In this document: positions 8,457 through 17,203 of the stretch, piece by piece
How the letters are laid out: each line of letters starts with the position of its first letter
Numbering within the stretch: position 1 is the first letter of the stretch
Source of the DNA: Rhodoferax sp.
Lineage (GTDB): Bacteria; Pseudomonadota; Gammaproteobacteria; Burkholderiales; Burkholderiaceae_C
Assembly: GCA_030685025.1 (NCBI GenBank)
Contig: JAUXWC010000135.1
Span: forward strand, 52,285 to 116,284
Length of the DNA stretch: 64,000 nucleotides
Direction of reading: 5' to 3'
The notes under the pieces: model-generated
What the model was told of the DNA's origin: nothing
Databases searched by the model: none
Seen by the model: only the letters and a program-made list of their open reading frames with translations
Position numbers and translations under genes: made by a program

Positions 8457-10292
8457 ATGGCGATGCGTTCTCACTATTGTGGTCTTGTGACCGAAGCCCT
8501 GCTGGGCCAGACCGTTACCTTGTGTGGCTGGGTCAATCGCCGCCGCGATCATGGTGGCGTGATCTTCGTGGACCTGCGTGACCGCGAGGGCTATGTTCAG
8601 GTGGTGTGCGACCCTGATCGCGCCGATATGTTCAAGGTGGCTGAAGGCGTTCGCAACGAGTACTGCATGCAGGTCAAGGGCCTGGTGCGGGCCCGTCCCG
8701 AAGGTACCGTCAACGACAGCCTCAAGAGCGGCAAGATCGAGGTGCTGTGCCACGAGCTGATCGTGCTCAACCCCTCGGTGACACCACCGTTCCAGCTTGA
8801 CGACGAGAACCTGAGCGAGACCACGCGCCTGACCCATCGAGTGCTCGACCTGCGTCGTCCCTACATGCAAAACAACCTGATGCTGCGCTACCGCGTGTCG
8901 ATGGAAGTGCGCAAGTTCCTGGATGCCAACGGTTTCATCGACATCGAGACACCCATGCTGACCAAGAGCACGCCCGAGGGCGCACGGGATTACCTGGTGC
9001 CCAGTCGCGTGCACGACGGGCATTTCTTCGCCCTGCCGCAGAGCCCGCAGCTGTTCAAGCAGCTTCTGATGGTCGCCGGCTATGACCGCTACTACCAGAT
9101 TACCAAGTGCTTCCGCGATGAAGACTTGCGTGCCGATCGGCAACCCGAGTTCACCCAGATCGATATCGAGACCTCGTTCCTGACCGAAGAGGAAATTCGC
9201 GACATGTTCCAGGGCATGATCAAAACCGTGTTCAAGAACACCATGAATGTGGACTTGGGCGAGTTTCCGGTCATGCCCTACAGCGAGGCCATGCATCGAT
9301 ACGGCTCGGACAAGCCGGACCTGCGCGTCAAGCTCGAATTCACCGAGTTGACTGACCTGATGGGCGACGTCGAGTTCAAGGTGTTCTCGGGGGCTGCCAA
9401 CATGAAGGGTGGCCGGGTCGTGGCCCTGCGCGTGCCCTTGGGTTCGCAAGAAACCGGTGGCATCAGCCGCGGCGAGATTGATGCCTACACCGAGTTCGTC
9501 AAGATCTATGGCGCCAAGGGATTGGCTTATATCCGCGTCAACGATGCGGCCAAGGGCCCGGGCGACAAGACTCTTCGGTGGCCGGGCCTGCAGTCGCCGA
9601 TCATCAAGAACATTCACGACAAGGCCCTGGCCGAGGTGCTGGCACGCACCGGCGCCAAGGACGGCGACTTGATCTTCTTTGGCGCGGACAAGGTCAAGAT
9701 CGTCAATGACGCCATGGGGGCTCTGCGCCTGAAGATCGGCCTAAGTGAGTTCGGCAAGAAGAACGGCCTGTTCGAGGCCGGCTGGCGCCCAATGTGGGTG
9801 GTCGACTTCCCCATGTTCGAGTTCGACGAGGACGCCCACCGGTACACCCCCACGCACCATCCCTTCACGGCACCCAAGGATGGCCACGAAGACTGGATGG
9901 TCACGGCGCCCGAGAAGTGCATTTCCAAGGGCTACGACATGGTGCTCAATGGCTGGGAAATGGGGGGGGGCTCGGTGCGTATCCACCGCGCGGACGTCCA
10001 GCAGAAGGTGTTTGACGCGCTGAAGATCACGCCGGAAGAGGCCCAGCTCAAGTTCGGCTTCCTGCTCGACGCCCTGCAGTACGGCGCGCCGCCGCACGGC
10101 GGTCTGGCGTTTGGTCTGGACCGGATTGTGACCCTGATGACCGGCGCCGACTCCATTCGCGATGTGATCGCCTTCCCCAAGACGCAGCGCGCGCAGTGTC
10201 TACTGACCCAAGCGCCCAGCCCGGTGGACGAGAAGCAATTGCGCGAGCTCCACATCAAGCTGCGCCACGCGGACTTGGTCAAGGCGTCCTGA
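8457..10292 (+). CDS. aspS: Aspartyl-tRNA synthetase, predicted non-discriminating type
   Basis: 611 residues, a bacterial-type class IIb synthetase with an N-terminal OB anticodon-binding domain, the three class II motifs (for example [18 protein letters not shown] and [15 protein letters not shown]) and the inserted bacterial GAD domain between them. His32 in RRRDHGG and Gly83 in ARPEGT match the His31 and Gly82/83 that mark the relaxed, tRNA-Asn-charging enzyme of Pseudomonas aeruginosa; discriminating enzymes have Leu and Lys there. If so, the organism would make Asn-tRNA through Asp-tRNA-Asn and the GatCAB amidotransferase. A run of G at 9962-9970 lies inside the gene but the frame is intact. 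An intrinsic terminator follows. Confidence 0.95.
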   Translation: MAMRSHYCGLVTEALLGQTVTLCGWVNRRRDHGGVIFVDLRDREGYVQVVCDPDRADMFKVAEGVRNEYCMQVKGLVRARPEGTVNDSLKSGKIEVLCHELIVLNPSVTPPFQLDDENLSETTRLTHRVLDLRRPYMQNNLMLRYRVSMEVRKFLDANGFIDIETPMLTKSTPEGARDYLVPSRVHDGHFFALPQSPQLFKQLLMVAGYDRYYQITKCFRDEDLRADRQPEFTQIDIETSFLTEEEIRDMFQGMIKTVFKNTMNVDLGEFPVMPYSEAMHRYGSDKPDLRVKLEFTELTDLMGDVEFKVFSGAANMKGGRVVALRVPLGSQETGGISRGEIDAYTEFVKIYGAKGLAYIRVNDAAKGPGDKTLRWPGLQSPIIKNIHDKALAEVLARTGAKDGDLIFFGADKVKIVNDAMGALRLKIGLSEFGKKNGLFEAGWRPMWVVDFPMFEFDEDAHRYTPTHHPFTAPKDGHEDWMVTAPEKCISKGYDMVLNGWEMGGGSVRIHRADVQQKVFDALKITPEEAQLKFGFLLDALQYGAPPHGGLAFGLDRIVTLMTGADSIRDVIAFPKTQRAQCLLTQAPSPVDEKQLRELHIKLRHADLVKAS

Positions 10293-10312
10293 ACGGGCTT
10301 TCAGGCAGAATG

Positions 10313-10339
10313 AAAGGGCGCTGCTTGAGCGCCCTTTTT
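10313..10339 (+). terminator. Intrinsic terminator after aspS
   Basis: A 10-base perfect stem (AAAGGGCGCT / AGCGCCCTTT) with a 5-base loop is followed by T's, 20 bases after the aspS stop. This is the clearest terminator in the window and separates the aspS operon from nudB. Confidence 0.9.
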
Positions 10340-10381
10340 GCTTGCCGCGCCCGCCTGGGCGTACCTACTCGGTGTGACGCA

Positions 10382-10855
10382 ATGGCCTACAAGATTCCCC
10401 AATCGGTGCTGGTGGTGATTCACACGCAAGGGTTGGACGTGCTGTTGATCAAGCGCTCCGATGCGCAGGAGTTCTGGCAGTCGGTCACGGGCAGCAAGGA
10501 CCGCCCGCATGAGTCTTACCGTGAAACCGCCCAACGCGAGGTGCTGGAAGAGACGGGCATTGATTGTCGGCCCGGCTCGCCCCTGGCGGATGCACTGGTC
10601 GACTGGCAACTGGAAAACGTGTACGACATCTATCCGCGTTGGCAACACCGTTATCCGCCGGGTGTGACGCGCAATACCGAACATCTGTTTGGTCTGCTGG
10701 TGCCAAGCGACACTGCGGTCACGACAGACCCGCGCGAACACACCGGGTACCAGTGGTTGCCTTACGCCCAAGCCGCCGACCGGTGCTTTTCATCCTCCAA
10801 TGCCGAGGCAATACTGATGCTGCCGCGCTTCATCGTGGCCAGGGAGTCAACGTGA
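10382..10855 (+). CDS. nudB: Dihydroneopterin triphosphate diphosphatase (Nudix), NudB
   Basis: 157 residues. The Nudix box G-x5-E-x7-REVxEETGI is present (GSKDRPHESYRETAQREVLEETG). The start MAYKIPQSVLVVIHT and the tail FGLLVP...EHTGYQWLPYAQAADRCFSSSNAEAI match NudB, which removes pyrophosphate from 7,8-dihydroneopterin triphosphate in folate synthesis, the step after GTP cyclohydrolase I (folE, 2 kb downstream). Its end overlaps the next gene by 4 bases (GTGA). Confidence 0.9.
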   Translation: MAYKIPQSVLVVIHTQGLDVLLIKRSDAQEFWQSVTGSKDRPHESYRETAQREVLEETGIDCRPGSPLADALVDWQLENVYDIYPRWQHRYPPGVTRNTEHLFGLLVPSDTAVTTDPREHTGYQWLPYAQAADRCFSSSNAEAILMLPRFIVAREST

Positions 10856-11592
10856 ACATCGTTCGAGTGGCCACCTACAACATCCACAAGGGTGTGCAAG
10901 GTATGGGGCCACGGCGTCGCCTTGAAATTCACAACCTGGGTCATGCCGTGGAGCAGCTTGATGCGGACATTGTGTGTCTGCAGGAAGTCCGCAAGCACCA
11001 CCGGGGTGAAGCGCAGCATTTCACTCGGTGGCCGGATCTGCCGCAAGCCGACTTTCTGGCGCCTGAAGGTTATGAGGCCATTTATCGAACCAATGCCTAC
11101 ACGCGCGGGGGTGAACATGGCAATGCCCTGTTGTCGCGCTGGCCGGTGTTGTCGCATCAGCACGAGGACATGTCGGACCACCGATTCGAGCAGCGTGGGC
11201 TGCTGCATGCGGAGGTGATGCTGCATGGGTGCATGGTGCATGTCGTGGTGATGCACCTCGGACTGATCAAGGCCAGTCGGGCACGACAGCTGGCCCAACT
11301 GGGAAGCTTCATCGAGCGCGAAGTTCCGGCTGGCGCGCCCTTGTTCGTGGCGGGCGACTTCAATGATTGGGGCAACTACGTGCGCCATGCATTGGCGGAC
11401 TATGGCTTGCAGGCGTTTGACGGTCAGCGTCATCCAACGTTTCCGGCGCGCCTGCCCCTGGCGCAGCTTGACTACGTGTTTGCCAGGGGTCTTACACCTG
11501 TGGGTGTGCACGTGCCACGTGGCCGAGCCTGGTGGCGCATGTCCGACCATCTGCCCCTGATAGCCGAGTTTGGCTTGCCGGAGACGACCTGA
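10852..11592 (+). CDS. Endonuclease/exonuclease/phosphatase-fold protein
   Basis: 246 residues beginning with GTG. The fold is shown by VATYNIHKG, IVCLQEVRKH, GNALLSRWPV, VVVMHLGL, VAGDFNDWG and SDHLPLIAEF, which carry the metal and phosphate ligands (Asn, Glu, Asp-Asn, Asp-His). The family spans DNases, sphingomyelinases and inositol phosphatases. In proteobacteria a member of this group is often coupled with a ClsB-type cardiolipin synthase, as in the E. coli ybhP-clsB(ybhO) pair. Here it overlaps clsB by 1 base, so a role in phospholipid metabolism is likely but not proven. Confidence 0.85.
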   Translation: MNIVRVATYNIHKGVQGMGPRRRLEIHNLGHAVEQLDADIVCLQEVRKHHRGEAQHFTRWPDLPQADFLAPEGYEAIYRTNAYTRGGEHGNALLSRWPVLSHQHEDMSDHRFEQRGLLHAEVMLHGCMVHVVVMHLGLIKASRARQLAQLGSFIEREVPAGAPLFVAGDFNDWGNYVRHALADYGLQAFDGQRHPTFPARLPLAQLDYVFARGLTPVGVHVPRGRAWWRMSDHLPLIAEFGLPETT

Positions 11593-12836
11593 TGCGATCT
11601 GGTGCTTCTCAGCTCAGGGCGGATCACCAGGTTCACCTGCTGGAGGGGAGCCAGGCGTACTTTCCAGCGCTGGTGAAGGCGATCGACCAGAGCCTGCACG
11701 AGGTGCGAATGGAGACCTACATCTTCAACCTCACCGCCTGCGGGCAAGGGGTGGCCGAGGCCCTGGAGCGTGCGGCAAGACGTGGCGTGGCGGTCTATCT
11801 GGTCATGGACGGAGTCGGCACGCCCGCTTTACCGCCGCAGTGGGCGGCGCGCTTTGATGCGGCTGGCGTGCAGTGGCGAATATTTTCGCCGCTGGGTCGA
11901 TTTGGGCTGTTGATTCCCAGCCGCTGGCGACGCCTGCATCGCAAGTTGTGTGTTGTCGATGGGCAACTGGCGTTCTGCGGTGGCATCAATATCCTGGATG
12001 ACTTCTATGATCCCAACCATGGACAACTGGTGGCGCCACGCTTCGATTTCGCGGTGCAGGTGAGGGGGCCGCTGGTCCAGTCGGCACATGAAGCCTGCGC
12101 CCAGTTCTGGTGGCGCCAGCAAGCCGCGCGCACCGCGCGCAGTGCCCAGTTCGTGTCCGCCTGGCATGCGCTGCAAGAAGCGGTCGCGCAGGGGACGCGG
12201 GCGGCAACGCCCGGCTCCGAGACGAGTATCGGCCTTGTTGCCAGTGAGCCCTTTGGCGTCGGCACGCTGGCCGAACTGGTGCTGCGCGACAACCTGCTCA
12301 ATCGCAGCCGTATCGAGCGGTCCTACCGGCGTGCGATTGGCGAGGCGCGCCAGGACATCATCATTGCCAACGCCTATTTCGTGCCGGGAGGCAAGTTGCG
12401 CAAGTCGCTGATTCACGCGGCCACACGGGGGGTTCGGGTGCGCTTGTTGTTGCAGGGGCGTTACGAGTATTTCATGCAGTACCACGCCGCCCGGCCGGTC
12501 TATGGTGCCCTGCTCGCGGCCGGGGTGGAGATTCACGAGTATTCGGCCAGCTTCCTGCATGCCAAAGTGGCCGTGATTGATGGCCATTGGGCGACGGTCG
12601 GTTCGTCCAACCTGGACCCCTTGAGTTTGCTGCTGGCACGCGAGGCCAATGTGGTGGTGGATGACCGTCAGTTTGCGATGGCCCTGCAAGCGCGCCTGGA
12701 GCAAGCCATGGCCGAGGGTGGGCAGCGGGTCGACCCACAAGCCTATGCGAATCGGCCCTGGCAGCAGCGCTTGCTGGACCGGCTGGCCTACGGCCTGATG
12801 CGCGGACTCTTGTTCCTGAGCGGAAAGCGCTACTAA
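11592..12836 (+). CDS. clsB: Cardiolipin synthase ClsB
   Basis: 414 residues with two phospholipase D HKD motifs: HRKLCVVDGQLAFCGGINI in the first half and HAKVAVIDGHWATVGSSNLD in the second. Unlike ClsA it lacks N-terminal membrane helices, which fits ClsB. It condenses phosphatidylglycerol (or phosphatidylglycerol with another phospholipid) to cardiolipin at the inner membrane. Its start codon shares one base with the stop of the preceding phosphatase-fold gene (TGATG), so the two are translationally coupled. Confidence 0.9.
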   Translation: MRSGASQLRADHQVHLLEGSQAYFPALVKAIDQSLHEVRMETYIFNLTACGQGVAEALERAARRGVAVYLVMDGVGTPALPPQWAARFDAAGVQWRIFSPLGRFGLLIPSRWRRLHRKLCVVDGQLAFCGGINILDDFYDPNHGQLVAPRFDFAVQVRGPLVQSAHEACAQFWWRQQAARTARSAQFVSAWHALQEAVAQGTRAATPGSETSIGLVASEPFGVGTLAELVLRDNLLNRSRIERSYRRAIGEARQDIIIANAYFVPGGKLRKSLIHAATRGVRVRLLLQGRYEYFMQYHAARPVYGALLAAGVEIHEYSASFLHAKVAVIDGHWATVGSSNLDPLSLLLAREANVVVDDRQFAMALQARLEQAMAEGGQRVDPQAYANRPWQQRLLDRLAYGLMRGLLFLSGKRY

Positions 12837-12837
12837 C

Positions 12838-12880
12838 TTGATAGCTGTAAGTGACCGTGATACAAGGGGGAACGATGAAA
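12838..12880 (+). repeat. Possible short intergenic repeat (Comamonadaceae type)
   Basis: The string GATAGCTGT followed about 20 bases later by AAGGGGG resembles the element at 24349-24412 (GGTAGCTGT ... AAGGGGG). The likeness is partial. It lies between clsB and folE. Confidence 0.25.
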
Positions 12881-12961
12881 AGCCTTATTATTGAATCGCT
12901 GGTACCATTTGCCGATGCTAATGAAGTCTCAAACTGCCATGAACCCAGCCGATGCCGATGA
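12875..12961 (+). other. Possible 28-codon leader ORF overlapping the folE start
   Basis: An ATG at 12875 has the strongest Shine-Dalgarno-like sequence near folE (AAGGGGG, 5 bases upstream). It opens a 28-codon frame that ends at 12961 inside the first codons of folE in another frame. It may be a leader peptide coupling folE translation, or the purine run may simply serve a downstream start. No known peptide is recognised. Confidence 0.25.
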
Positions 12962-13640
12962 GGGCACGCCCGTGTCCGTCAAGATTCGCGAGCGGCTGGT
13001 GGCCGCACGCAAGCGCTATCACGCCAATGACAACATTGCCGATTTCATTCAACCCGGCGAGCTCGAAGCGCTGCTCGATGAGGTCGAGGCCAAGATGCAG
13101 ACCGTGCTCGACAGCATGGTGATTGACACCGCGAATGACCACAACACCGACAACACCGCCCGACGGGTGGCGAAGATGTACCTCAAAGAGGTGTTCAACG
13201 GGCGCTATGTCAAAGCGCCCACCATCACCGAGTTCCCCAACGCCGAGCACCTCAATGAACTGATGATCGTTGGGCCGATCACGGTACGCAGCGCCTGCAG
13301 CCATCACCTGTGCCCGGTGATCGGCCAGATCTGGATTGGCGTGCTGCCCAACGAACACACCAACGTGATTGGCCTGTCCAAGTACGCGCGCCTGGCCGAG
13401 TGGGTGATGGGGCGCCCGCAGATTCAGGAAGAAGCCGTGGTGCAACTGGCCGATCTGATTCAACAGAAAACGCAGCCCGATGGCTTGGCCATCGTGATGG
13501 AGGCCAGCCACTACTGCATGAGTTGGCGCGGGGTGAAGGACATGGACAGCAAGATGATCAATTCCGTGATGCGCGGCAGCTTCCTCAAAGACCCCAATCT
13601 GCGCCGTGAATTTTTGTCCCTGATTCCGAAGAGAGGCTAG
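12915..13640 (+). CDS. folE: GTP cyclohydrolase I, FolE
   Basis: About 241 residues. It turns GTP into 7,8-dihydroneopterin triphosphate, the first step of tetrahydrofolate synthesis. The zinc and active-site segments are present: TVRSACSHHLCPVIG (Cys and His ligands), GLSKYARLAEW and EASHYCMSWRGVKD (third Cys ligand). The start is uncertain: ATG at 12915, 12921 or 12939 and TTG at 12891 are all in frame and none has a clear ribosome site. The BLUF gene follows after 2 bases, so the two are surely co-transcribed. Confidence 0.92.
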   Translation: MLMKSQTAMNPADADEGTPVSVKIRERLVAARKRYHANDNIADFIQPGELEALLDEVEAKMQTVLDSMVIDTANDHNTDNTARRVAKMYLKEVFNGRYVKAPTITEFPNAEHLNELMIVGPITVRSACSHHLCPVIGQIWIGVLPNEHTNVIGLSKYARLAEWVMGRPQIQEEAVVQLADLIQQKTQPDGLAIVMEASHYCMSWRGVKDMDSKMINSVMRGSFLKDPNLRREFLSLIPKRG

Positions 13641-13642
13641 CC

Positions 13643-14065
13643 ATGTTGGTCCGTCTGCTTTACGCCAGTCGCGCTATCGACACCACTGATGCGGCGATCG
13701 AGGCCATCCTGACCCAGTCGCGCCAGCACAACCCAGAGTGTGGCATCACCGGTATTCTTTGTTACGGTGGCGGCGTTTTCCTGCAGGCGATCGAGGGCGG
13801 ACGCCTGGCCGTCAGCGAGCTCTACAGCCACATCCAGAAGGACGTTCGTCACAAGGAAGTGGTGCTGCTGCACTACGAGGAAATCCTGGAGCGCCGTTTT
13901 GGCGGCTGGACGATGGGCCAAGTGAACATGTCCAAGATCAATGCCACCATCCTGCTCAAGTACCTGGAGAAGCCGGTACTCGACCCCTACTCGGTGTCCG
14001 GCAAAGTCTCGCTGGCCTTGCTCGAAGAGCTGATGGCCACCGCCTGCATCATCGGCCGGGCCTGA
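13643..14065 (+). CDS. BLUF-domain blue-light sensor protein
   Basis: 140 residues, a short single-domain BLUF protein with about 40 residues of helical C-terminal cap. The flavin-pocket residues are Tyr7 (LLYASRA), Asn30 (HNPECGITGIL) and Gln48 (FLQAIEGG), and Trp89/Met91 (GGWTMGQ) match the light-signalling region. Such proteins bind FAD and pass the signal to a partner protein. Its start lies 2 bases after the folE stop, an unusual pairing of a flavin photosensor with pterin synthesis. The function of the pair is not known to me. Confidence 0.92.
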   Translation: MLVRLLYASRAIDTTDAAIEAILTQSRQHNPECGITGILCYGGGVFLQAIEGGRLAVSELYSHIQKDVRHKEVVLLHYEEILERRFGGWTMGQVNMSKINATILLKYLEKPVLDPYSVSGKVSLALLEELMATACIIGRA

Positions 14066-14078
14066 GCGCAGGCGGTGA

Positions 14079-14960
14079 ATGCCGGCGTCAGCGTTTGCGC
14101 TGGTCGTCCTGGCCGGCCTGATTCACGCCAGTTGGAATATCGCCGCCAAGAAGGCCGGCGGCGACGCCCGCTTTGCCTGTTTCACCGGCCTGGTGATGAT
14201 GGTCTTCTGGGCGCCATTGGGCTTGTGGCTGGGTTGGCAACAAGTGCCGCTGTGGGGCACTGCCCAATGGGCCCTGATCGTCGTCAGCGGTATTCTGCAC
14301 GTGCTGTATTACATCGTGTTGCTGCGCGGCTACCGCCGCGCTGACTTGACGGTGGTCTATCCTTTGGCGCGCGGCTTCGGTCCCTTGCTGTCCTCTTTGG
14401 TGGCAGTGGTGTTTTTGGGCGAGCAGTTGTCGGCCCTGGGCGCGGTTGGTGTGTTGGGCGTTGTGCTCGGTGTGTTTTTCATTGCCGGCGGGCCGGGCCT
14501 GTTCAGGGTGGCGCACGATCCTGCGCAGCGGGTGCGGGTGCTCAGAGGCGTGCGTTATGGTCTTGTCACGGGGGCTTTCATCGCCAGCTACACGGTGGTG
14601 GACGGTTACGCCGTCAAGTGGATGCTGATGTCGCCCATTCTGATTGACTACTTCGGCAATTTCGTGCGCCTTGTGTTCCTGCTGCCATCGGTGCTGCGTG
14701 ACCGCGCCACGGCGTCCATCCTGTGGTCGCGGCAGTGGAAGTACGCCTTGGTGGTAGGCATCATCAGCCCGGTGTCCTACGTGCTGGTGCTGTATGCGGT
14801 GCAGGTCGCGCCAATCAGCCACGTGGCCCCGGCGCGCGAGGTCTCGATGCTGTTTGCGGCCCTGTTGGGTGGCCATTTGCTGGGCGAGGGTGACCGCTGG
14901 GCGCGTGTGGGTGGCGCGGCCCTGATAGCGGCCGGAGTGATGGCGTTGGCGCTGGGGTGA
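14079..14960 (+). CDS. EamA-family (DMT) transporter
   Basis: 293 residues, ten hydrophobic helices in two homologous halves, as in the drug/metabolite transporter superfamily. The N-terminal half has LVVLAGLIHASWNIAAKKA and LLRGYRRADLTVVYPLARG; the second half has VAPISHVAPAREVSMLFAALLGGHLLGE. The substrate is not predictable. The gene begins 13 bases after the BLUF stop and may belong to the same transcript. Confidence 0.8.
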   Translation: MPASAFALVVLAGLIHASWNIAAKKAGGDARFACFTGLVMMVFWAPLGLWLGWQQVPLWGTAQWALIVVSGILHVLYYIVLLRGYRRADLTVVYPLARGFGPLLSSLVAVVFLGEQLSALGAVGVLGVVLGVFFIAGGPGLFRVAHDPAQRVRVLRGVRYGLVTGAFIASYTVVDGYAVKWMLMSPILIDYFGNFVRLVFLLPSVLRDRATASILWSRQWKYALVVGIISPVSYVLVLYAVQVAPISHVAPAREVSMLFAALLGGHLLGEGDRWARVGGAALIAAGVMALALG

Positions 14961-15082
14961 CAACCGCCGCGGTGGGCCAATTCCAACAGGTTATGGGCAT
15001 TGCCCAAGCATTCATCTTTGCCGCGTTGTCGCAAGGGCATGGTCTGTGCCACATTTGCAGCTTGATCAATACGGGTGGACTT

Positions 15083-16327
15083 ATGCGGGAAGTGTGCGTT
15101 GTGGGCGCTGGCGTCGTGGGCGTCACCACCGCCTGGTATTTGGCCGAAGCGGGATGGAGGGTTACCTTGCTGGACAAGGCCGCAACGGTCGGAACCGGGG
15201 CGAGCTTTCAGAACGGTGGGCAGCTCAGCTATCGCTATGTGTCGCCGCTGGCCGACGGCGGTGTGCCGCTGAAGGCACTCAAATGGCTGACCGAACGAGA
15301 TGGACCGCTGCGTTTCAAACCCAGCGCTGACCTGTTCCAGTGGACCTGGTTGGCCCGGTTTTTGATGCGGTGCCATGGTCGAGCCAATCGTGAAACAACG
15401 GATCGCCTCGCGCGATTGGGAGTACTTAGCCGCCAATGCATGACGCATCTGATGGCAAGCAACAAGTTACCGGATTTCAACTGGAAGGAGTCGGGCAAGC
15501 TTGTCGTTTACCGGACCCAAGCGACGTTTGACAGGGCGGCGGGCGGCATGATCGCGTCGGATGCGCAACGAGTCATGTCCGCGCAGGAGTGTCTACAGGC
15601 GGAGCCTGCGCTCGGTGCCCTCAATGGTCAGCTTACGGGAGGCATTTTCACGTCGGGGGAGGCGGTCGCCGATTGCCACGCCTTTTGCGAGTCCCTGATG
15701 AGCGTCTTGGCCGCACATCCAAACTTTGTTGCCTACGTCAATGAAGAGGCGCTTCGTTTCGCAAGAGATTCCAATGGTCGTCTGAACCTGGTAACCCGGA
15801 CCGGGGTCAGGGGTGCCGACGCGTTCGTGCTGGCCAGCGGTATCGCCAGTCGGCGGCTGGCCGCCAGCGTATCGCAGAACTTGCCGCTTTATCCGCTCAA
15901 GGGCTATAGCCTGACGGCCCCGATCACTGTCGGCCACACAGCGCCCAGGAGCAGCATTACCGATTTCGAGCGCAAGGTTCTGTACGCCCGTATTGGTGAC
16001 AATTTGCGGGTCGCGGCGATGGTGGACATGGTCGGCGAGGACGATTGCATCGAACCGTCCCGTATCGCAAGCTTGCTTCGCGTCGCCAGAGTCGACATGC
16101 CGAACGCGGGGGACTATGCCAGAGCGACGACGTGGGCCGGATTGCGTCCGGCCACGCCCGATGGTGCTCCCATTGTCGGGCCATGTTCGGTACCGGGGCT
16201 GTGGCTAAACGTCGGACACGGCCCGCTTGGATTTACCTTTGCCTGCGCAACGGCGAACATCCTGGCCAGCTTGATGGGCAGAGGGCATGGCCCGCTCCCG
16301 ATCGATAGCTTCACGTGGCCCAATTGA
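15083..16327 (+). CDS. dadA: D-amino-acid dehydrogenase (DadA family)
   Basis: 414 residues, a FAD-dependent DAO-fold oxidoreductase. The N-terminal dinucleotide-binding motif is VVGAGVVGVTTAWYLAEAGWRVTLLD, the FAD-contact stretch is ASFQNGGQLSY and the C-terminal flavin motif is GLRPATPDGAPIVG...LWLNVGHGPLGFT. DadA oxidises D-alanine and other D-amino acids to 2-oxo acids at the membrane, giving electrons to the respiratory chain. It is convergent with the peptide transporter operon whose other flank carries a D-Ala-D-Ala dipeptidase, so D-alanine from the cell wall is a plausible substrate. The ATG at 15083 is where the FAD motif begins. Confidence 0.88.
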   Translation: MREVCVVGAGVVGVTTAWYLAEAGWRVTLLDKAATVGTGASFQNGGQLSYRYVSPLADGGVPLKALKWLTERDGPLRFKPSADLFQWTWLARFLMRCHGRANRETTDRLARLGVLSRQCMTHLMASNKLPDFNWKESGKLVVYRTQATFDRAAGGMIASDAQRVMSAQECLQAEPALGALNGQLTGGIFTSGEAVADCHAFCESLMSVLAAHPNFVAYVNEEALRFARDSNGRLNLVTRTGVRGADAFVLASGIASRRLAASVSQNLPLYPLKGYSLTAPITVGHTAPRSSITDFERKVLYARIGDNLRVAAMVDMVGEDDCIEPSRIASLLRVARVDMPNAGDYARATTWAGLRPATPDGAPIVGPCSVPGLWLNVGHGPLGFTFACATANILASLMGRGHGPLPIDSFTWPN

Positions 16328-16342
16328 GGTTTTGTGGGACGG

Positions 16343-16358
16343 ATCGGCGAGAGCCGAT
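16343..16358. terminator. Hairpin between convergent dadA and ABC transporter genes
   Basis: A 6-base perfect inverted repeat (ATCGGC / GCCGAT, GAGA loop) lies in the 48-base gap between the two convergent stops. It has no T-run, so the terminator role is likely only by position. Confidence 0.35.
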
Positions 16359-16375
16359 GCATTGTCCTCATCCGA

Positions 16376-17203
16376 TCAGGCTGCAGCGGTCCGTGATGGC
16401 AGCGCTTCCACTCTCTCCCTGCGAAAGCCGTCCGATGCATCCATGAGTTTGCGCGTGTAGTCGTGCTTGACGCGGCTTGCGGACAGATCGGCTGCTGCCA
16501 GCAACTCAAGGGTCTGGCCGCGCTGCATCACCATCAATTGGTCGCACATGTGCGTGACCACCGCCAGATCGTGGCTCACCATGATGAAGGTCAGGCCTTG
16601 CCTGGCGCGCAGATCTTCCAGCAGATTGAGGACTTCGGCCTGCACGGAGGCGTCCAGGGCTGATGTGGGTTCATCCAGCAGCAGGATCTGCGGCTCCAGA
16701 ATCAGCGCACGCGCGATTGCGACGCGTTGGCGCTGCCCGCCCGACAACTGATGTGGGTAGCGGAATCGAAGTTCCGAGCCCAGTCCAACCTCGCTCAGCG
16801 CGGCCTCGATCCGAGTCTCGGCGTCGCCGATGTCGTGAATCGCCAGGGGCTCGGCCAATATGCGGTCAACAGTCTGGCGCGGGTGCAGCGAGCCGTAGGG
16901 ATCCTGAAACACCATTTGCACCCGTCGGCGGAATGACTTGCTCCCTGGCAGCGCTTGGGCCTCCTGCGTCGGTCCGATGAGCCCGACCGTACCCGACTGC
17001 ACAGGCGCCAAGCCGCAGATGGCGCGCAACACCGTGGACTTGCCGGAGCCGGATTCCCCGACGATGCCAAAACTCTCACCGGCCTGCACGCGCAACGAGA
17101 TGTCGGCCACGGCCACAAAGTCATCGTAAACAACACGCAGGTGTTGCACTTCAATGCCGGTCCGAGCGCGGCCCTTGGTCACAGGGGAATTCACAAGGAC
17201 CAC
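16376..17203 (-). CDS. Peptide ABC transporter ATP-binding protein (DppF/DdpF type)
   Basis: 275 residues with Walker A GESGSGKST, Q-loop VFQDPYGSLHP, signature LSGGQRQRVAIARAL, Walker B ILLLDEPTSALD and the switch His in MVSHDL. The Q-loop context FQDPYGSL is typical of the oligopeptide/dipeptide import ATPases. It is the last of five genes (binding protein, two permeases, two ATPases) and overlaps the upstream ATPase gene by 13 bases. The ATPase shorter than DppF here lacks much of the usual C-terminal oligopeptide extension. Confidence 0.9.
   Translation of the reverse strand: MVLVNSPVTKGRARTGIEVQHLRVVYDDFVAVADISLRVQAGESFGIVGESGSGKSTVLRAICGLAPVQSGTVGLIGPTQEAQALPGSKSFRRRVQMVFQDPYGSLHPRQTVDRILAEPLAIHDIGDAETRIEAALSEVGLGSELRFRYPHQLSGGQRQRVAIARALILEPQILLLDEPTSALDASVQAEVLNLLEDLRARQGLTFIMVSHDLAVVTHMCDQLMVMQRGQTLELLAAADLSASRVKHDYTRKLMDASDGFRRERVEALPSRTAAA

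Noticed and set aside
8430..9617. A 395-codon minus-strand frame opposite aspS
   Set aside because: aspS is complete on the plus strand with all motifs.
9962..9970. Run of G in aspS as a frameshift
   Set aside because: The frame continues through it with conserved class II motif 2-3 sequence on both sides.
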